A program made the position numbers and the translations under genes. From contig NZ_CP179203.1 in the NCBI RefSeq assembly GCF_051201625.1, positions 1,550,001 to 1,614,000 on the forward strand: a stretch of 64,000 bases of DNA, given 5' to 3'. Position 1 is the stretch's first letter. Every line of letters begins with the position of its first letter. A model generated the notes under the pieces. It saw only the letters and a program-made list of their open reading frames with translations, made no database searches and was not told where the DNA came from. The DNA comes from Shimia sp051201625 (lineage in GTDB: Bacteria; Pseudomonadota; Alphaproteobacteria; Rhodobacterales; Rhodobacteraceae). Shown piece after piece: positions 26,354 through 35,904 of this stretch.

Positions 26354-27775
26354 ATGCCTTTAAGCATGACACTTAAACACGCTTCCTCCGCGTTTTGCGA
26401 GAGCCTAAGCGCGCAATTGCCACCAGACAGCCTTCGCCCAACTAACTCTCGATATTTAGAAGACCCGCGAGGGCGGTTTTTAGGGAAAGGCACCTTCGTT
26501 GCTCTGCCTCGTTCCGTTGAAGATGTGTCCACTATTTTACGAAATTGTAATAATGCGCGTGTTGGGGTGGTGCCGTTTGGCGGTGGCACTGGGCTTGTTT
26601 GTGGACAGGTTTCCCCGAATGCGCCAGCCCCATTGATCCTGTCGATGGAACGGATGGATGCTATTCGTTCTATTCATCCGTTAGAAAATGTAATTATTGC
26701 GGAGGCAGGTGCGATACTGGCGGATTTGCAGTCTGCCGCGCGCAACCACGATCGGTTATTCCCCTTGTCTTTAGGATCGGAGGGTTCAGCTCGGATCGGT
26801 GGTAATCTCTCAACTAATGCGGGTGGGGTTAACGTATTGCGATACGGGAACGCGCGTGACCTTTGTCTAAGCCTGGAAGCGGTGATGCCTGATGGTGAAA
26901 TATGGTATGGAATCAAGCGCTTACGTAAAGACAATACTGGATATGACATACGCAATTTACTTGTAGGTGCCGAGGGCACTCTGGGTGTGATCACGGCAGC
27001 TGCGTTGAAGTTGTTTGCGTGCCCAGCCTCTGTCGGGACTGCGATCATGGTTGTTGAAAACCCAGAGGCAGCGTTAAAGCTTTTGGAGTTGGCTCGTAAT
27101 GATGTTGGCGAGGGGATTTCTTCCTTCGAGCTCATTAACGGTCAGGGTATTGATTTTGTTGCGGAAAAAATACCAAAGGTTCGACTGCCATTCAAGGAAA
27201 ACCCAGATTGGATGGTTCTGATCGAGTTTGGACTTTCTGTTGGTGCCGATGATGCATTGAAGGCATTATTTTCGAAGGGGTTTGAAGTTGGTTTGGTACG
27301 GGATGGTTTGATTGCGCAAAACAGTGCACAACGTAGTGATTTTTGGCGGCTGCGAGAGGCTATCCCGGAGGCTAACAAAAAAATAGGAGCGGTATGTAGT
27401 CACGATATTTCGCTACCGTTAGGGGCTGTGCCCGAATTTATTGACATGGCAAAATTGCGAATAACCAGCGTCGCACCATTTCGGATCAATTGCTTTGGTC
27501 ATCTTGGGGATGGTAATCTGCACTTCAACGTATTTCCACCTTTTGGCTGCGAACGATCAGATTTTGACGATATTCGCGCCCAAGTTTCAGAAATGGTGCA
27601 TGAATTAGTGTGGGACTTCGAAGGCTCTTTTAGTGCAGAACATGGAGTGGGACGCCTCAAGGTTGCTGAACTAGAGCGTTATGGTGATCCGACACGGTTA
27701 TCTGCAATGCGTGCAATCAAGAATGTACTTGATCCCAATGGCATCATGAACCCTGGTGCTGTCCTGCGCATTTAA
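26354..27775 (+). CDS. FAD-binding oxidase, D-2-hydroxyglutarate/D-lactate dehydrogenase type
   Basis: This is a vanillyl-alcohol-oxidase superfamily flavoenzyme that oxidises a 2-hydroxyacid. The FAD-binding PP-loop VVPFGGGTGLVCGQV is near residue 75, with GGNLSTNAGGVNVLRYGNAR and NLLVGAEGTLGVITAA (FAD domain) following. The substrate-domain histidines appear in GHLGDGNLHFNVFPP, and SAEHGVGRLK is near the C terminus, as in D-2-hydroxyglutarate dehydrogenases. The 473-residue length fits. The ATG at 26354 and one at 26366 are both possible. It stands alone, so the exact substrate is uncertain. Confidence 0.88.
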   Translation: MPLSMTLKHASSAFCESLSAQLPPDSLRPTNSRYLEDPRGRFLGKGTFVALPRSVEDVSTILRNCNNARVGVVPFGGGTGLVCGQVSPNAPAPLILSMERMDAIRSIHPLENVIIAEAGAILADLQSAARNHDRLFPLSLGSEGSARIGGNLSTNAGGVNVLRYGNARDLCLSLEAVMPDGEIWYGIKRLRKDNTGYDIRNLLVGAEGTLGVITAAALKLFACPASVGTAIMVVENPEAALKLLELARNDVGEGISSFELINGQGIDFVAEKIPKVRLPFKENPDWMVLIEFGLSVGADDALKALFSKGFEVGLVRDGLIAQNSAQRSDFWRLREAIPEANKKIGAVCSHDISLPLGAVPEFIDMAKLRITSVAPFRINCFGHLGDGNLHFNVFPPFGCERSDFDDIRAQVSEMVHELVWDFEGSFSAEHGVGRLKVAELERYGDPTRLSAMRAIKNVLDPNGIMNPGAVLRI

Positions 27776-27790
27776 TTTTAAGCTGGTTTT

Positions 27791-28330
27791 CTAAAGCCCT
27801 TCGAATTCGCAGAGAACAGTCACATCCATTCCCATTTTTTCTAGGCGCTTTCGTCCTCCCAGATCGGGAAGGTCGATAATAAAAACACAGCCAATTACTT
27901 CACCACCGAGTCGTTCAACAAGTTTCACTCCTGCTTCGGCTGTACCGCCTGTGGCCAAAAGATCATCCACCAACAGGATTTTTTCTCCTGGTTGAATCGC
28001 ATCGTCGTGAATCTCGACAATGGCTTCACCATATTCCAATTGGTATTCCTCAGAAATTGTTGTTCCGGGAAGTTTTCCTTTCTTACGTACCGGTACGAAG
28101 CCAACGCTTAGTTGGTGTGCAATTGCGCCGCCGAGGATAAAACCTCGTGCCTCAAGGCCGATGACGCGATCAATGCGCTCCCCAGCATAAGGATGCAGCA
28201 TTTGGTCAATGGCCATGCGAAAGCCTCGGGGGTCGGCAAAAAGGGTTGTGACATCCCGAAAAAGTATCCCTTTATGTGGAAAGTCAACGATGGTGCGGAT
28301 GTAATCCTTAAGATCTTTGGTTTTTGCCAT
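27791..28330 (-). CDS. apt: Adenine phosphoribosyltransferase
   Basis: Apt condenses adenine with PRPP to form AMP. The 179-residue protein has the 13-residue PRPP-binding region (ILLVDDLLATGGTAEAG), the DFPHKGILFRDVT N-terminal motif, and LEARGFILGGAIAHQL. I chose the ATG at 28330 because an AGGAT ribosome-binding site precedes it and it begins the conserved N terminus. The open frame extends 21 codons upstream without similarity. The product can recycle adenine released by MtnP, encoded about 660 bases away on the same strand. Confidence 0.96.
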   Translation of the reverse strand: MAKTKDLKDYIRTIVDFPHKGILFRDVTTLFADPRGFRMAIDQMLHPYAGERIDRVIGLEARGFILGGAIAHQLSVGFVPVRKKGKLPGTTISEEYQLEYGEAIVEIHDDAIQPGEKILLVDDLLATGGTAEAGVKLVERLGGEVIGCVFIIDLPDLGGRKRLEKMGMDVTVLCEFEGL

Positions 28331-28991
28331 TAATCGATCCTTTTTCCCAAAATTTCTTGATATCGGTGTCGCCGATGATGACCACCAAAGCAAGAGACTG
28401 TTAGTCGCAAGGCCGGTTTCTATAGTCAGGAAAACCCACTGTTGATGATTAATTTTGGATAGCGTGCCGCATCGCGTTCATTAATAAAGCAAAGAGTTTT
28501 CTACGTGGTGTAAGCAGCATGCAACCAGTGCCTTCTTTTAAGTTTTCGAGTGACCTGCCGTGAGTATATAAAACCCCCACCTACACTGCAAAAGTACGTA
28601 TACTTTGGACGGTTCATGACGAGTGTTGGTTAAGCGAGGCTAGCGCGTCCAAAAATGACATCAAGTTCAAAAAGGCAAACAGTCAGTAAGTGTAAAGTCT
28701 GAACAAAGTCGAGTGTGACGATGTTATGGGGTTGGGCAAAACTCTCAATACTTGCGCTGCCTGTGCTATCAGAAAATTCATTAGCAAAATTTTGAAAAAT
28801 TGAAAAAGTGGATCTAACCTAGGCCATTTGCTTCATCCTCTCGATGGGCGAGCATCGACTATCCGTAGGTCTTACTTTTGAAAGGTTGCGCGCCACTCGA
28901 TTAAGTTTAATAAATTAAAACATGATTTTATCAGACTTTTCTCACTTTAAAATTTTTAAAATGATGAGGGGTCTATAATTTTGTATCAGTG
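28331..28991. other. 660-base gap between apt and mtnP, with a long-loop hairpin
   Basis: No intact gene is seen. An 8-bp perfect stem, TTTGGACG (28604-28611) with CGTCCAAA (28646-28653), encloses a 34-base loop. An ATG at about 28722 opens a 20-codon hydrophobic peptide that then stops and may be a remnant of a signal peptide. The right end, just downstream of mtnP, is rich in A and T. A small RNA or terminator is possible but unproven. Confidence 0.35.
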
Positions 28992-29870
28992 CTATCTCCG
29001 CAATACGCGGCCAGCCACGGCGTCGAGCTTAATGACCATATCTGGGTCTCGAAAGTCGGGTGCTGTCAGGATGGCGCTTTCAAGCGCTCTGTCGCAACCG
29101 TGAGGACAGGTGGTGCGCTCTTGGGAGAGCAAGTTGGATAATCGTCCAATCAGATTTTTGCCCTTTTGCGCGTTATCAGCCAAGGTGGCAATGATCTTAG
29201 CGACATCGACCTCGCCGTGATCAACGTGCCAACTGTCGTAATCAGTAACCATCCCGACGGAGGCGAAACACAGTTCGGCCTCGCGAGCGAGCTTGGCTTC
29301 TGTCATATTGGTCATCCCAATTACATCTGTGCCCCAGTTTTCACGATACATCTGCGACTCAGCCAATGTTGAAAACTGAGGACCCTCCATGGCTAGGTAT
29401 GTTCCGCCCTTGTGTATTGTGATCCCTGCCTCACTCGCCGCGGAAAAACATATGTCTGACAGGCGTGAGCATATTGGATGTGCAATACTAACATGCGCAA
29501 CAAAACCATACCCAAAAAAAGAACTTTCACGTGAGAAAGTCCGATCAATAAATTGATCTATAACAATAAAATTACCTGGCTCTATGTGATCTCTAAACGA
29601 CCCAACTGCAGAGATCGAAATGATGTCTGTGGCACCAAGACGCTTAAGCGCATCAATGTTAGCGCGGTATGGTATTGAGGTCGGCGTGTGAACATGTCCC
29701 CGCCCGTGCCGAGGCAAAAATGCTAATTGTAAGCCGTTCAACGTGCCGGTCAAAATTTGATCGGAGGGGGTTCCCCAGGGTGTCGTTACAGTTTGCCATT
29801 TTGCGTCCTTAAGCCCATCAATTTCATAAATACCTGAGCCGCCTATTACGGCAATTCTGGTGTCTGTCAT
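28992..29870 (-). CDS. mtnP: S-methyl-5'-thioadenosine phosphorylase
   Basis: MtnP cleaves methylthioadenosine with phosphate to adenine and 5-methylthioribose 1-phosphate in the methionine salvage pathway. The 292-residue protein has the start IAVIGGSGIY, the phosphate-binding RHGRGH at 54-59, ISAVGSFRD, AMEGPQFSTLAES, and IGMTNMTEAKLAREAEL, all typical of this subfamily. GMTNM with an aspartate or threonine nearby favours MTA over guanosine-type substrates. apt, further downstream on the same strand, can use the adenine produced. Confidence 0.96.
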   Translation of the reverse strand: MTDTRIAVIGGSGIYEIDGLKDAKWQTVTTPWGTPSDQILTGTLNGLQLAFLPRHGRGHVHTPTSIPYRANIDALKRLGATDIISISAVGSFRDHIEPGNFIVIDQFIDRTFSRESSFFGYGFVAHVSIAHPICSRLSDICFSAASEAGITIHKGGTYLAMEGPQFSTLAESQMYRENWGTDVIGMTNMTEAKLAREAELCFASVGMVTDYDSWHVDHGEVDVAKIIATLADNAQKGKNLIGRLSNLLSQERTTCPHGCDRALESAILTAPDFRDPDMVIKLDAVAGRVLRR

Positions 29871-30216
29871 GGGATTCCCCTATGAATAAGGTTGGCGTTG
29901 TCATCGAATTAGGTACTGCTAATAGCAACTAATATGGATAGGTGGTCAACGATTGATACAGCCCACACATTATTTTCATTAGGCAAAAAAAGCCGACCAG
30001 AATGATATATTAAGCATTGGCCGGATTCCACGCTCAGGTCGTGCTCGAAGTGTACTGTAAATTTCTTTTGCGAGCATGCCGCGCCAAATTCAAGTGTGTG
30101 AATTCGGCCATTTTTTTTAATTGTGTTTCCTTGTACTGGAGGCCGGCTATTGTGCTAGCGTAGAGAGTGCATTAGGCACGCCCACATCAAATACACCCCA
30201 AAACCAAAGGACACAC
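29871..30216. other. Gap between divergent mtnP and the SulP gene
   Basis: About 350 bases hold the divergent promoters. I see no gene. A T8 run at 30111-30118 precedes the transporter. The frame of that gene can be extended to 30121, but the upstream part shows no conservation that I recognise. Confidence 0.4.
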
Positions 30217-31887
30217 ATGAGACGCGCGGCACTGGCCATGCTGGCCAAAAACATTTCTCCACCCAACCTGTCGATCATGCAAGACGAAGGATTTTCTTTA
30301 GGCCGTGTCCGCACCGAAGTGCTTTCTGGCCTGACAGTAGCGTTGGCTCTTGTGCCAGAGGCGGTAGCGTTTGCATTCGTGGCAGGAGTTCACCCTTTGG
30401 TTGGATTGTATGCCGCTTTTCTCGTCGGTCTAATAACTTCACTAATTGGTGGGCGTCCCGGAATGATTTCCGGAGCAACTGGTGCTCTTGCGGTAGTGAT
30501 GGTGGCGCTCGTCGCGCAACATGGAGTGGAATACTTATTCGCGACTGTGGTTTTGATGGGTATATTGCAGGTAATCGCTGGTGCGATGCATTGGGGTAAA
30601 TTTATTAGACTTGTGCCACATCCGGTAATGCTGGGATTTGTGAACGGTCTCGCGATTGTAATTTTTCTTGCCCAAATGAGCCAGTTCAAAGAGCCCGGAT
30701 CGATGGTTTCTGATGGCCACGGCATGACTGGTGGCGAATGGCTGTCAGGTCTCCAGCTCTTTACAATGCTAGGTTTGGTCGGACTAACGATGGCCATCGT
30801 CTGGTTGATGCCCAAAGTGACCAAAGTAATCCCGGCACCATTAGCCGGTATTGCAATAACTGCATTTGTCGTGATCGGTTTTGGACTGGACGTTCCGCGT
30901 GTAGGTGACATGGCTTCGATCGAGGGTGGCTTTCCAGCGTTCCATATTCCATTCGGTGACGGTCTGGGTTTATACGGCACGGCTTTGGCGCCATTGAATC
31001 TGGAAACCTTTTGGATTGTTTTGCCATATGCAGTTATTTTGGCTGCGATTGGTCTTATTGAGAGCCTGCTAACGCTCAATCTCGTTGGCGAGATGATTGG
31101 TAAGCGGGGTGGGGCCTCTCAGGAGTGTATTGCGCAAGGTGTGGCTAACGTAACTACCGGTTTCTTTGGTGGCATGGGCGGTTGCGCGATGATAGGTCAG
31201 TCCATGATCAATGTGAAATCTGGTGGCCGGACGCGGATCGCCGGTATCGCAGCGGCACTGTTCTTACTAATCTTTATAGTTGCAGCTAGCCCGTTGATTG
31301 AGCAAATTCCACTGGCAGCGCTTGTTGGTGTAATGTTTATGGTTGTAATCGGCACTTTTGCTTGGAATTCGTTCAAGATCATGCGTCGAGTGCCATTAAT
31401 GGATGCGTTTGTGATCGTTTTGGTGACGGTTGTGACTGTGATGGAAGATCTTGCCGTGGCGGTTGTTGTTGGCGTCATCGTCTCAGCTTTGGCCTATGCA
31501 TGGCAAAATGCGCGTCGAATTCATGCGATCGAACGTGAATCCGAAACCGAGATTGGCGCCAAGGTGTATGAAATTCAAGGGCCACTTTTTTTTGGTTCAG
31601 CGGACGGGTTCGCCGAAATTTTTGACATCGCTCATGATCCCGAAACGGTAATCGTCGACTTCCAACGAAGTCGCGTCGTAGACCAGTCCGCTTTGCAAGC
31701 AATCGAGGCTGTGGCAGCTAAGTATGAAGCGGCTGGGAAAAATTTGATGTTGCGTCACCTCAGTCGAGATTGTCACAAGTTGTTGACGCGTGCAGGCCAT
31801 CTGATGATCGATAGCGACGATGATCCAGAATACGAGATCGCCGTCGACTATTCGGTTCGTACTGGCATACTTGGCGGTAGCCACTAG
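30217..31887 (+). CDS. SulP family inorganic anion transporter with STAS domain
   Basis: This integral membrane transporter of the SulP/SLC26 family moves sulfate, bicarbonate or a similar anion. The membrane domain has the SulP start LTVALALVPEAVAFAFVAGV and GLYAAFLVGLITSLIGGRPGMISGATGA split across helices, plus LIESLLTLNLVGEMIGKRG. The cytoplasmic C-terminal STAS domain covers about residues 425-515 (GPLFFGSADGFAEIF, VIVDFQRSRVVDQSAL). I chose the ATG at 30217, preceded by AAAGGA, giving 556 residues, over an in-frame TTG at 30121. The substrate is not determined by sequence. Confidence 0.93.
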   Translation: MRRAALAMLAKNISPPNLSIMQDEGFSLGRVRTEVLSGLTVALALVPEAVAFAFVAGVHPLVGLYAAFLVGLITSLIGGRPGMISGATGALAVVMVALVAQHGVEYLFATVVLMGILQVIAGAMHWGKFIRLVPHPVMLGFVNGLAIVIFLAQMSQFKEPGSMVSDGHGMTGGEWLSGLQLFTMLGLVGLTMAIVWLMPKVTKVIPAPLAGIAITAFVVIGFGLDVPRVGDMASIEGGFPAFHIPFGDGLGLYGTALAPLNLETFWIVLPYAVILAAIGLIESLLTLNLVGEMIGKRGGASQECIAQGVANVTTGFFGGMGGCAMIGQSMINVKSGGRTRIAGIAAALFLLIFIVAASPLIEQIPLAALVGVMFMVVIGTFAWNSFKIMRRVPLMDAFVIVLVTVVTVMEDLAVAVVVGVIVSALAYAWQNARRIHAIERESETEIGAKVYEIQGPLFFGSADGFAEIFDIAHDPETVIVDFQRSRVVDQSALQAIEAVAAKYEAAGKNLMLRHLSRDCHKLLTRAGHLMIDSDDDPEYEIAVDYSVRTGILGGSH

Positions 31888-32091
31888 CAAGGCAAGTGTG
31901 TGGTATAAATAGTAATCACAGTGTTTTCCTTCCAGCTTTACGCTTTATTGAAAATGCGACCAGTGAATGTCGGTCACCCACTGAGCAACTACTAGCCGCG
32001 CAGATAGCTGGGCAATTATTGCTAATTTGAATTTTGAGCCTCATCGCTTATCCGACTTCACTTTACGTTCAGCTTTTGCTTTACTTCCTGT

Positions 32092-34191
32092 ATGTTTCGT
32101 CTGCTCTCGTATCTCGGCCTCACCGCAACGGCTCTTCTGTTCAGCGTTACCGCAAGTGCGGCACTGCCCGAATGTCCTACTAGCGGTATTTTTCACAATT
32201 GTTTTGGCTCTTGGACGCATGAGAGTGGTTACAAATATGTAGGTGAGTGGAAAAACGATCTGCAAGATGGACATGGCACTGCAACTTGGCCAAGCGGTGA
32301 TAAATACGTTGGAGGATTCAAGGACGGCAAAAAGAGTGGACAGGGTGCCGAAACTTTTGCAAATGGCGATAAGTACGTTGGTGAATATGTGGATGGCAGA
32401 AGAAATGGATATTTTGAGGTTTCGTATGCTGTTGGCAGTCAATTCTTTGGTGAGTTCAAGGATGGAGAAAATAATGGCCAAGGTATTGAAATCTATGCCA
32501 ATGGGAACCAATACGTTGGCGAATACAAGGATGGCAAAAGAAATGGATATTTCGAAGTTATCTACGCTGACGGTAAAAAATTCTTTGGCGGATATAGAAA
32601 CGACAAGAAGAACGAATCAGGCGTGTTAATTTTCGCCGATGGAGACCGATACATCGGCGAATATAAGGATGACAAGTGGAACGGGCAGGGATTTTATGTC
32701 TTCCAGTCTGGGTCTGCCGACTTCTGCCTGTACCATGATGACAAAGATACGAAGAAGTGTTCGGGTTCTAATGTTTTTGACGTTGCTCCAATCCTGTTGG
32801 AAGAATTTCGAAAACTGTCTAAGCATCAACGTGAAGAAATACAGTCAAGTTTAAATTTGGTAGATCTATTTTCATCCAAAATAGATGGGGATTGGGGACA
32901 TGATACGTTTGTTGGCCTAGCCAGTTATGCGGCAATATATTTAAAAATAGTAAATATTAATTCCCCCTCTGCCGCCAACACTCTTTTCAGTACGATTGTT
33001 GGCACTAAGAGTCATGATGCGGACAACTGCCCCGCTGATCAGAGTGTTCTCTGGGATAATTGTTTTGGCTCCTACACTTATGGCACGAATTCAAAATGGG
33101 CTGGCGACAAATACTTTGGCGAGTGGAAAGACAACCAGCCTGACGGACAAGGTACATATATTTACTCTGATGGTGCAAAATACACTGGTCAATATCGAGG
33201 CGGAAAAAGACATGGCCAAGGTACGTATAAGTATGCCGATGGTGCCAAGTACGTTGGAAAATACATAGAAGGCAAAAGGAACGGGCGTGGCGTTTATGAT
33301 TATGCTGATGGTGCCAAGTACGTAGGTGACTGGAAAAATAACCAGCAAAGTGGCCACGGCACCTATATCTTTGGCCCTGACTCAAAATGGGCTGGCGATA
33401 AATATATAGGCGAGTTTGAGAATGACGTATTTAACGGCAAAGGCACTTACGTCCATGCAGATGGCACGGCAGAGGAAGGTATTTGGAAAAATGGTGAGTT
33501 TTTAAATAATCGCACATCGCCTGATGCTGTTGAGACTAGGGACCCTAATGAAACCTTGCTGGTTTCTACTGGGACAGGGTTTTTCGTTTCAGAAAAGGGT
33601 CACATCATTACAAACCATCATGTGATTGATGGATGTATCGACATGAAGGTCCACACCGAGGGTAGAGATCTAACTGCTCTTCGCATCGCAGACGACAAAC
33701 AAAACGACCTAGCTCTTTTAAAGATTTCAGAAACACCGGCCTACGTTTTTGCTTTGAGTAACGAGAGTCCGTTTCCACTTCAAGAGATCAGTGTCGCAGG
33801 CTTTCCATTTGGTGATAGCTATAGCTCAACTTTGAAGTTCACTAAGGGCGTTGTCAGTTCCTTGGCGGGGATTGGTGACAACTATTCGGAAATTCAAATC
33901 GATGCGGCTCTTCAGCAAGGAAATAGTGGCGGGCCTATCATCGATGAGTATGGAAATGTTGTCGCTGTCGCGGTGGCAAAGCTTGATGCAAAATACATGT
34001 TTGATAATTTCGGGGTAATCCCCGAAAACACAAATTTTGGGATCAAGGCCTCAGCAGTCAGGAATTTCTTAGAGGGGAATCAAATATTGCTCAAAAGACC
34101 AAACAAAGACTATATTTCAAAGCGAAATATAAGCCGATTTGCGACCAGTGGGACTGTTTATCTCTCCTGCTGGATGACCGATAAAAAATAA
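32092..34191 (+). CDS. Secreted MORN-repeat / trypsin-like serine protease fusion
   Basis: The 699-residue protein has a signal peptide (about 1-23). MORN-repeat block 1 (about 45-205, motifs such as KYVGEWKNDLQDGHGT) follows. The spacer at about 240-282 resembles a peptidoglycan-binding domain (REEIQSSLNL ... KIDGDWGHDTF). MORN block 2 is at about 335-470. A trypsin-like domain (about 485-665) carries the triad His510 (TNHHV), Asp539 (NDLALL) and Ser612 (GNSGGP). Each MORN block is preceded by the same cysteine-containing NCFGS element, which suggests internal duplication. The triad is complete, so it should be an active periplasmic or surface protease. I know of no characterised relative. 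It is probably monocistronic. Confidence 0.85.
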   Translation: MFRLLSYLGLTATALLFSVTASAALPECPTSGIFHNCFGSWTHESGYKYVGEWKNDLQDGHGTATWPSGDKYVGGFKDGKKSGQGAETFANGDKYVGEYVDGRRNGYFEVSYAVGSQFFGEFKDGENNGQGIEIYANGNQYVGEYKDGKRNGYFEVIYADGKKFFGGYRNDKKNESGVLIFADGDRYIGEYKDDKWNGQGFYVFQSGSADFCLYHDDKDTKKCSGSNVFDVAPILLEEFRKLSKHQREEIQSSLNLVDLFSSKIDGDWGHDTFVGLASYAAIYLKIVNINSPSAANTLFSTIVGTKSHDADNCPADQSVLWDNCFGSYTYGTNSKWAGDKYFGEWKDNQPDGQGTYIYSDGAKYTGQYRGGKRHGQGTYKYADGAKYVGKYIEGKRNGRGVYDYADGAKYVGDWKNNQQSGHGTYIFGPDSKWAGDKYIGEFENDVFNGKGTYVHADGTAEEGIWKNGEFLNNRTSPDAVETRDPNETLLVSTGTGFFVSEKGHIITNHHVIDGCIDMKVHTEGRDLTALRIADDKQNDLALLKISETPAYVFALSNESPFPLQEISVAGFPFGDSYSSTLKFTKGVVSSLAGIGDNYSEIQIDAALQQGNSGGPIIDEYGNVVAVAVAKLDAKYMFDNFGVIPENTNFGIKASAVRNFLEGNQILLKRPNKDYISKRNISRFATSGTVYLSCWMTDKK

Positions 34192-34220
34192 GAAATCAAA
34201 ACCTAAAGCTGTTTGATTTC
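34192..34220. terminator. Stem-loop immediately after the MORN/protease gene
   Basis: A perfect 9-bp inverted repeat, GAAATCAAA (34192-34200) with TTTGATTTC (34212-34220), begins one base after the stop codon. It is AT-rich and not followed by a T run, so it may be a weak terminator or an RNA-stabilising hairpin. Confidence 0.4.
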
Positions 34221-34676
34221 AGTGTCAAAATAAGTCTTAAATGGTAGATATTGAAGGGTAGATCATTAGTCTTTTTTCTTGGAAAAGATGCTTTCTTTTT
34301 ACACCACCGAACGCTCAATCTGGAGGGCTTAATTCTCCTTAAAATTAGGCTCATCCTGGGCTATAGAAAACCGTTGAAGAGATAGATTTTGGACCCTAAT
34401 ACTTTTCTTAGTAAGCATTCCGTTCGATTAAGAATAAGGGTTCTACGCTTTTGGAGTGCAAATCCGATTGGACCGATGGTTAACATAAGCGTTATTTTCT
34501 GGGATTTGGGGCGGGAAACATCCCAGTGCTTATTTTGCAAGCCCTATGGACGATGAGAAATACCCATATTGATGAGCGATGTGGCAAAGCTTTCGGATGC
34601 CATCCAGCGTTTATTATCCGCAAGGATAACTATTTTTTCAGGTAACGAGATGATGAGCAGAAAGTCGATGCTGTTA
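34221..34676. other. AT-rich gap downstream of the MORN/protease gene
   Basis: About 450 bases without a recognisable gene, separating convergent genes. I found no clear second terminator, repeat or RNA gene here. Confidence 0.35.
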
Positions 34677-35282
34677 CTAATCGTCCGGTCTGCCCAAAGT
34701 AAATGTGTTGTCTACGACTGAGTAGTCGCGATAACCAAGCCGCGCCAGCGGGCGAAACGTACTAACGTCAAAAATTCCATCGATAAGGCAGTTGTCTCTT
34801 AAGTGAATACCGATGACTTCACCCATGACCAAAAAATTATTATCACCGAGCAGTGGCAAAATGCCTGTCATACGACACTCCAAGCTTGCGGGTGCGCCAT
34901 CCAGCCGGGGACATGTTATGGTCTCGCACTGCACAGCATGTAAGCCCGCACGTTCAAACTCATCTACGTTCTTATCAAATCTCGTGGTTGACACGTTCAT
35001 TGCATCCCGCATGGACTGCTCTACGATATTGATACAAAACACCTCAGTGTCACGAATATTTGTCAATGAGTCCTTGCCTTCGTCTTGGTCTGGCTTCGTA
35101 CCTGTTGAGGCGAACATGACTTGCGGTGGGACATAGGCTGTACCGTTAAAAAATGAATAGGGCGCAAGGTTTTGGATGCCTCGGGCATCTTGCGTTGAAA
35201 CCCAAGCGATCGGGCGTGGAGTGATTAGCGCGTTGAATGGGTTATGTGGTAATCCATGACCGTCAGCTGGGCGATAAAACAT
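34677..35282 (-). CDS. Flavin reductase-like / FMN-binding split-barrel protein
   Basis: The 201-residue protein belongs to the flavin reductase-like family. It has the N-terminal pattern NPFNALITPRPIAWVSTQD, then NLAPYSFFNGTAYVPPQVMF (flavin-binding strands), and KDSLTNIRDTEVFCINIV. Members bind FMN and act as NAD(P)H:flavin reductases or in unknown redox reactions. The physiological role is unknown. The gene stands alone between the protease gene and a divergent GNAT gene 87 bases away. Confidence 0.88.
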   Translation of the reverse strand: MFYRPADGHGLPHNPFNALITPRPIAWVSTQDARGIQNLAPYSFFNGTAYVPPQVMFASTGTKPDQDEGKDSLTNIRDTEVFCINIVEQSMRDAMNVSTTRFDKNVDEFERAGLHAVQCETITCPRLDGAPASLECRMTGILPLLGDNNFLVMGEVIGIHLRDNCLIDGIFDVSTFRPLARLGYRDYSVVDNTFTLGRPDD

Positions 35283-35369
35283 GATTAGTGCGTCCTTATT
35301 GTTTGCCCAAGGGTTAACGTCATGTTAGGGCCGATTCTACATTAAAAGACTTAAAGAGGTGCTGGTCCG

Positions 35370-35873
35370 GTGTTCAGGCTCGCACAAGAGACAGATCAAG
35401 ACTGGTGGGACGTCGAGGCCCTTTATGACTTATGTTTCGCACCAGGACGTGAAGCATTAAGTTCTTACCGGTTGCGTGACAACGTAGCATCGGTGACCGA
35501 ACTGTCGCTGGTTGCCCGAGATTCACAGAGTATTTTAGCGGGAGCGATTCGGTACTGGCCCGTGCGCATCGGTGTGATGGAGGCGCTGTTGTTGGGACCG
35601 GTGGCAGTGCATCCCACGCATCAGGGTGAGGGCCTTGGCGCACTATTGATTGAAGAAAGTCTGTCTTGTGGTCGGGCGCTGGGTTGGGATCGTGTAATGC
35701 TTGTCGGTGACGCACCCTACTATCAAAAACACAACTTTAGAAAACTTGAAGGTTTGGTGATGCCGCCACCCACCAATCCCGACCGAGTTTTAGGTCGTGC
35801 TTTAGTACCCGGAGCTTGGAAGGGGGTAACTGGTAATGTGCGATCCTTTGCCGCTCGGCGGGGTGGGGCTTGA
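35370..35873 (+). CDS. GNAT family N-acetyltransferase
   Basis: The 167-residue protein is a typical GNAT enzyme with the acetyl-CoA binding motif GPVAVHPTHQGEGLGALLIE and a beta-bulge region RVMLVGDAPYYQKHNFRKL. This pattern is often annotated as a predicted acetyltransferase in Rhodobacteraceae. The start is a GTG at 35370 with GAGG upstream. The acceptor substrate is unknown. The EcsC gene follows after about 30 bases and is probably co-transcribed. Confidence 0.88.
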   Translation: MFRLAQETDQDWWDVEALYDLCFAPGREALSSYRLRDNVASVTELSLVARDSQSILAGAIRYWPVRIGVMEALLLGPVAVHPTHQGEGLGALLIEESLSCGRALGWDRVMLVGDAPYYQKHNFRKLEGLVMPPPTNPDRVLGRALVPGAWKGVTGNVRSFAARRGGA

Positions 35874-35904
35874 ACGTTCGGCAAATAGCTCCATTGTTGT
35901 ACCC

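Noticed and set aside
30390..31079. 229-codon minus-strand open frame inside the SulP gene
   Set aside because: It is antisense to a clear transporter, and its Thr/Ser/Pro-rich content is typical of reverse-strand shadows.
32280..33480. Regularly spaced DNA repeats that might suggest a CRISPR or satellite array
   Set aside because: They are codon-level repeats of the MORN protein, not direct repeats with spacers.
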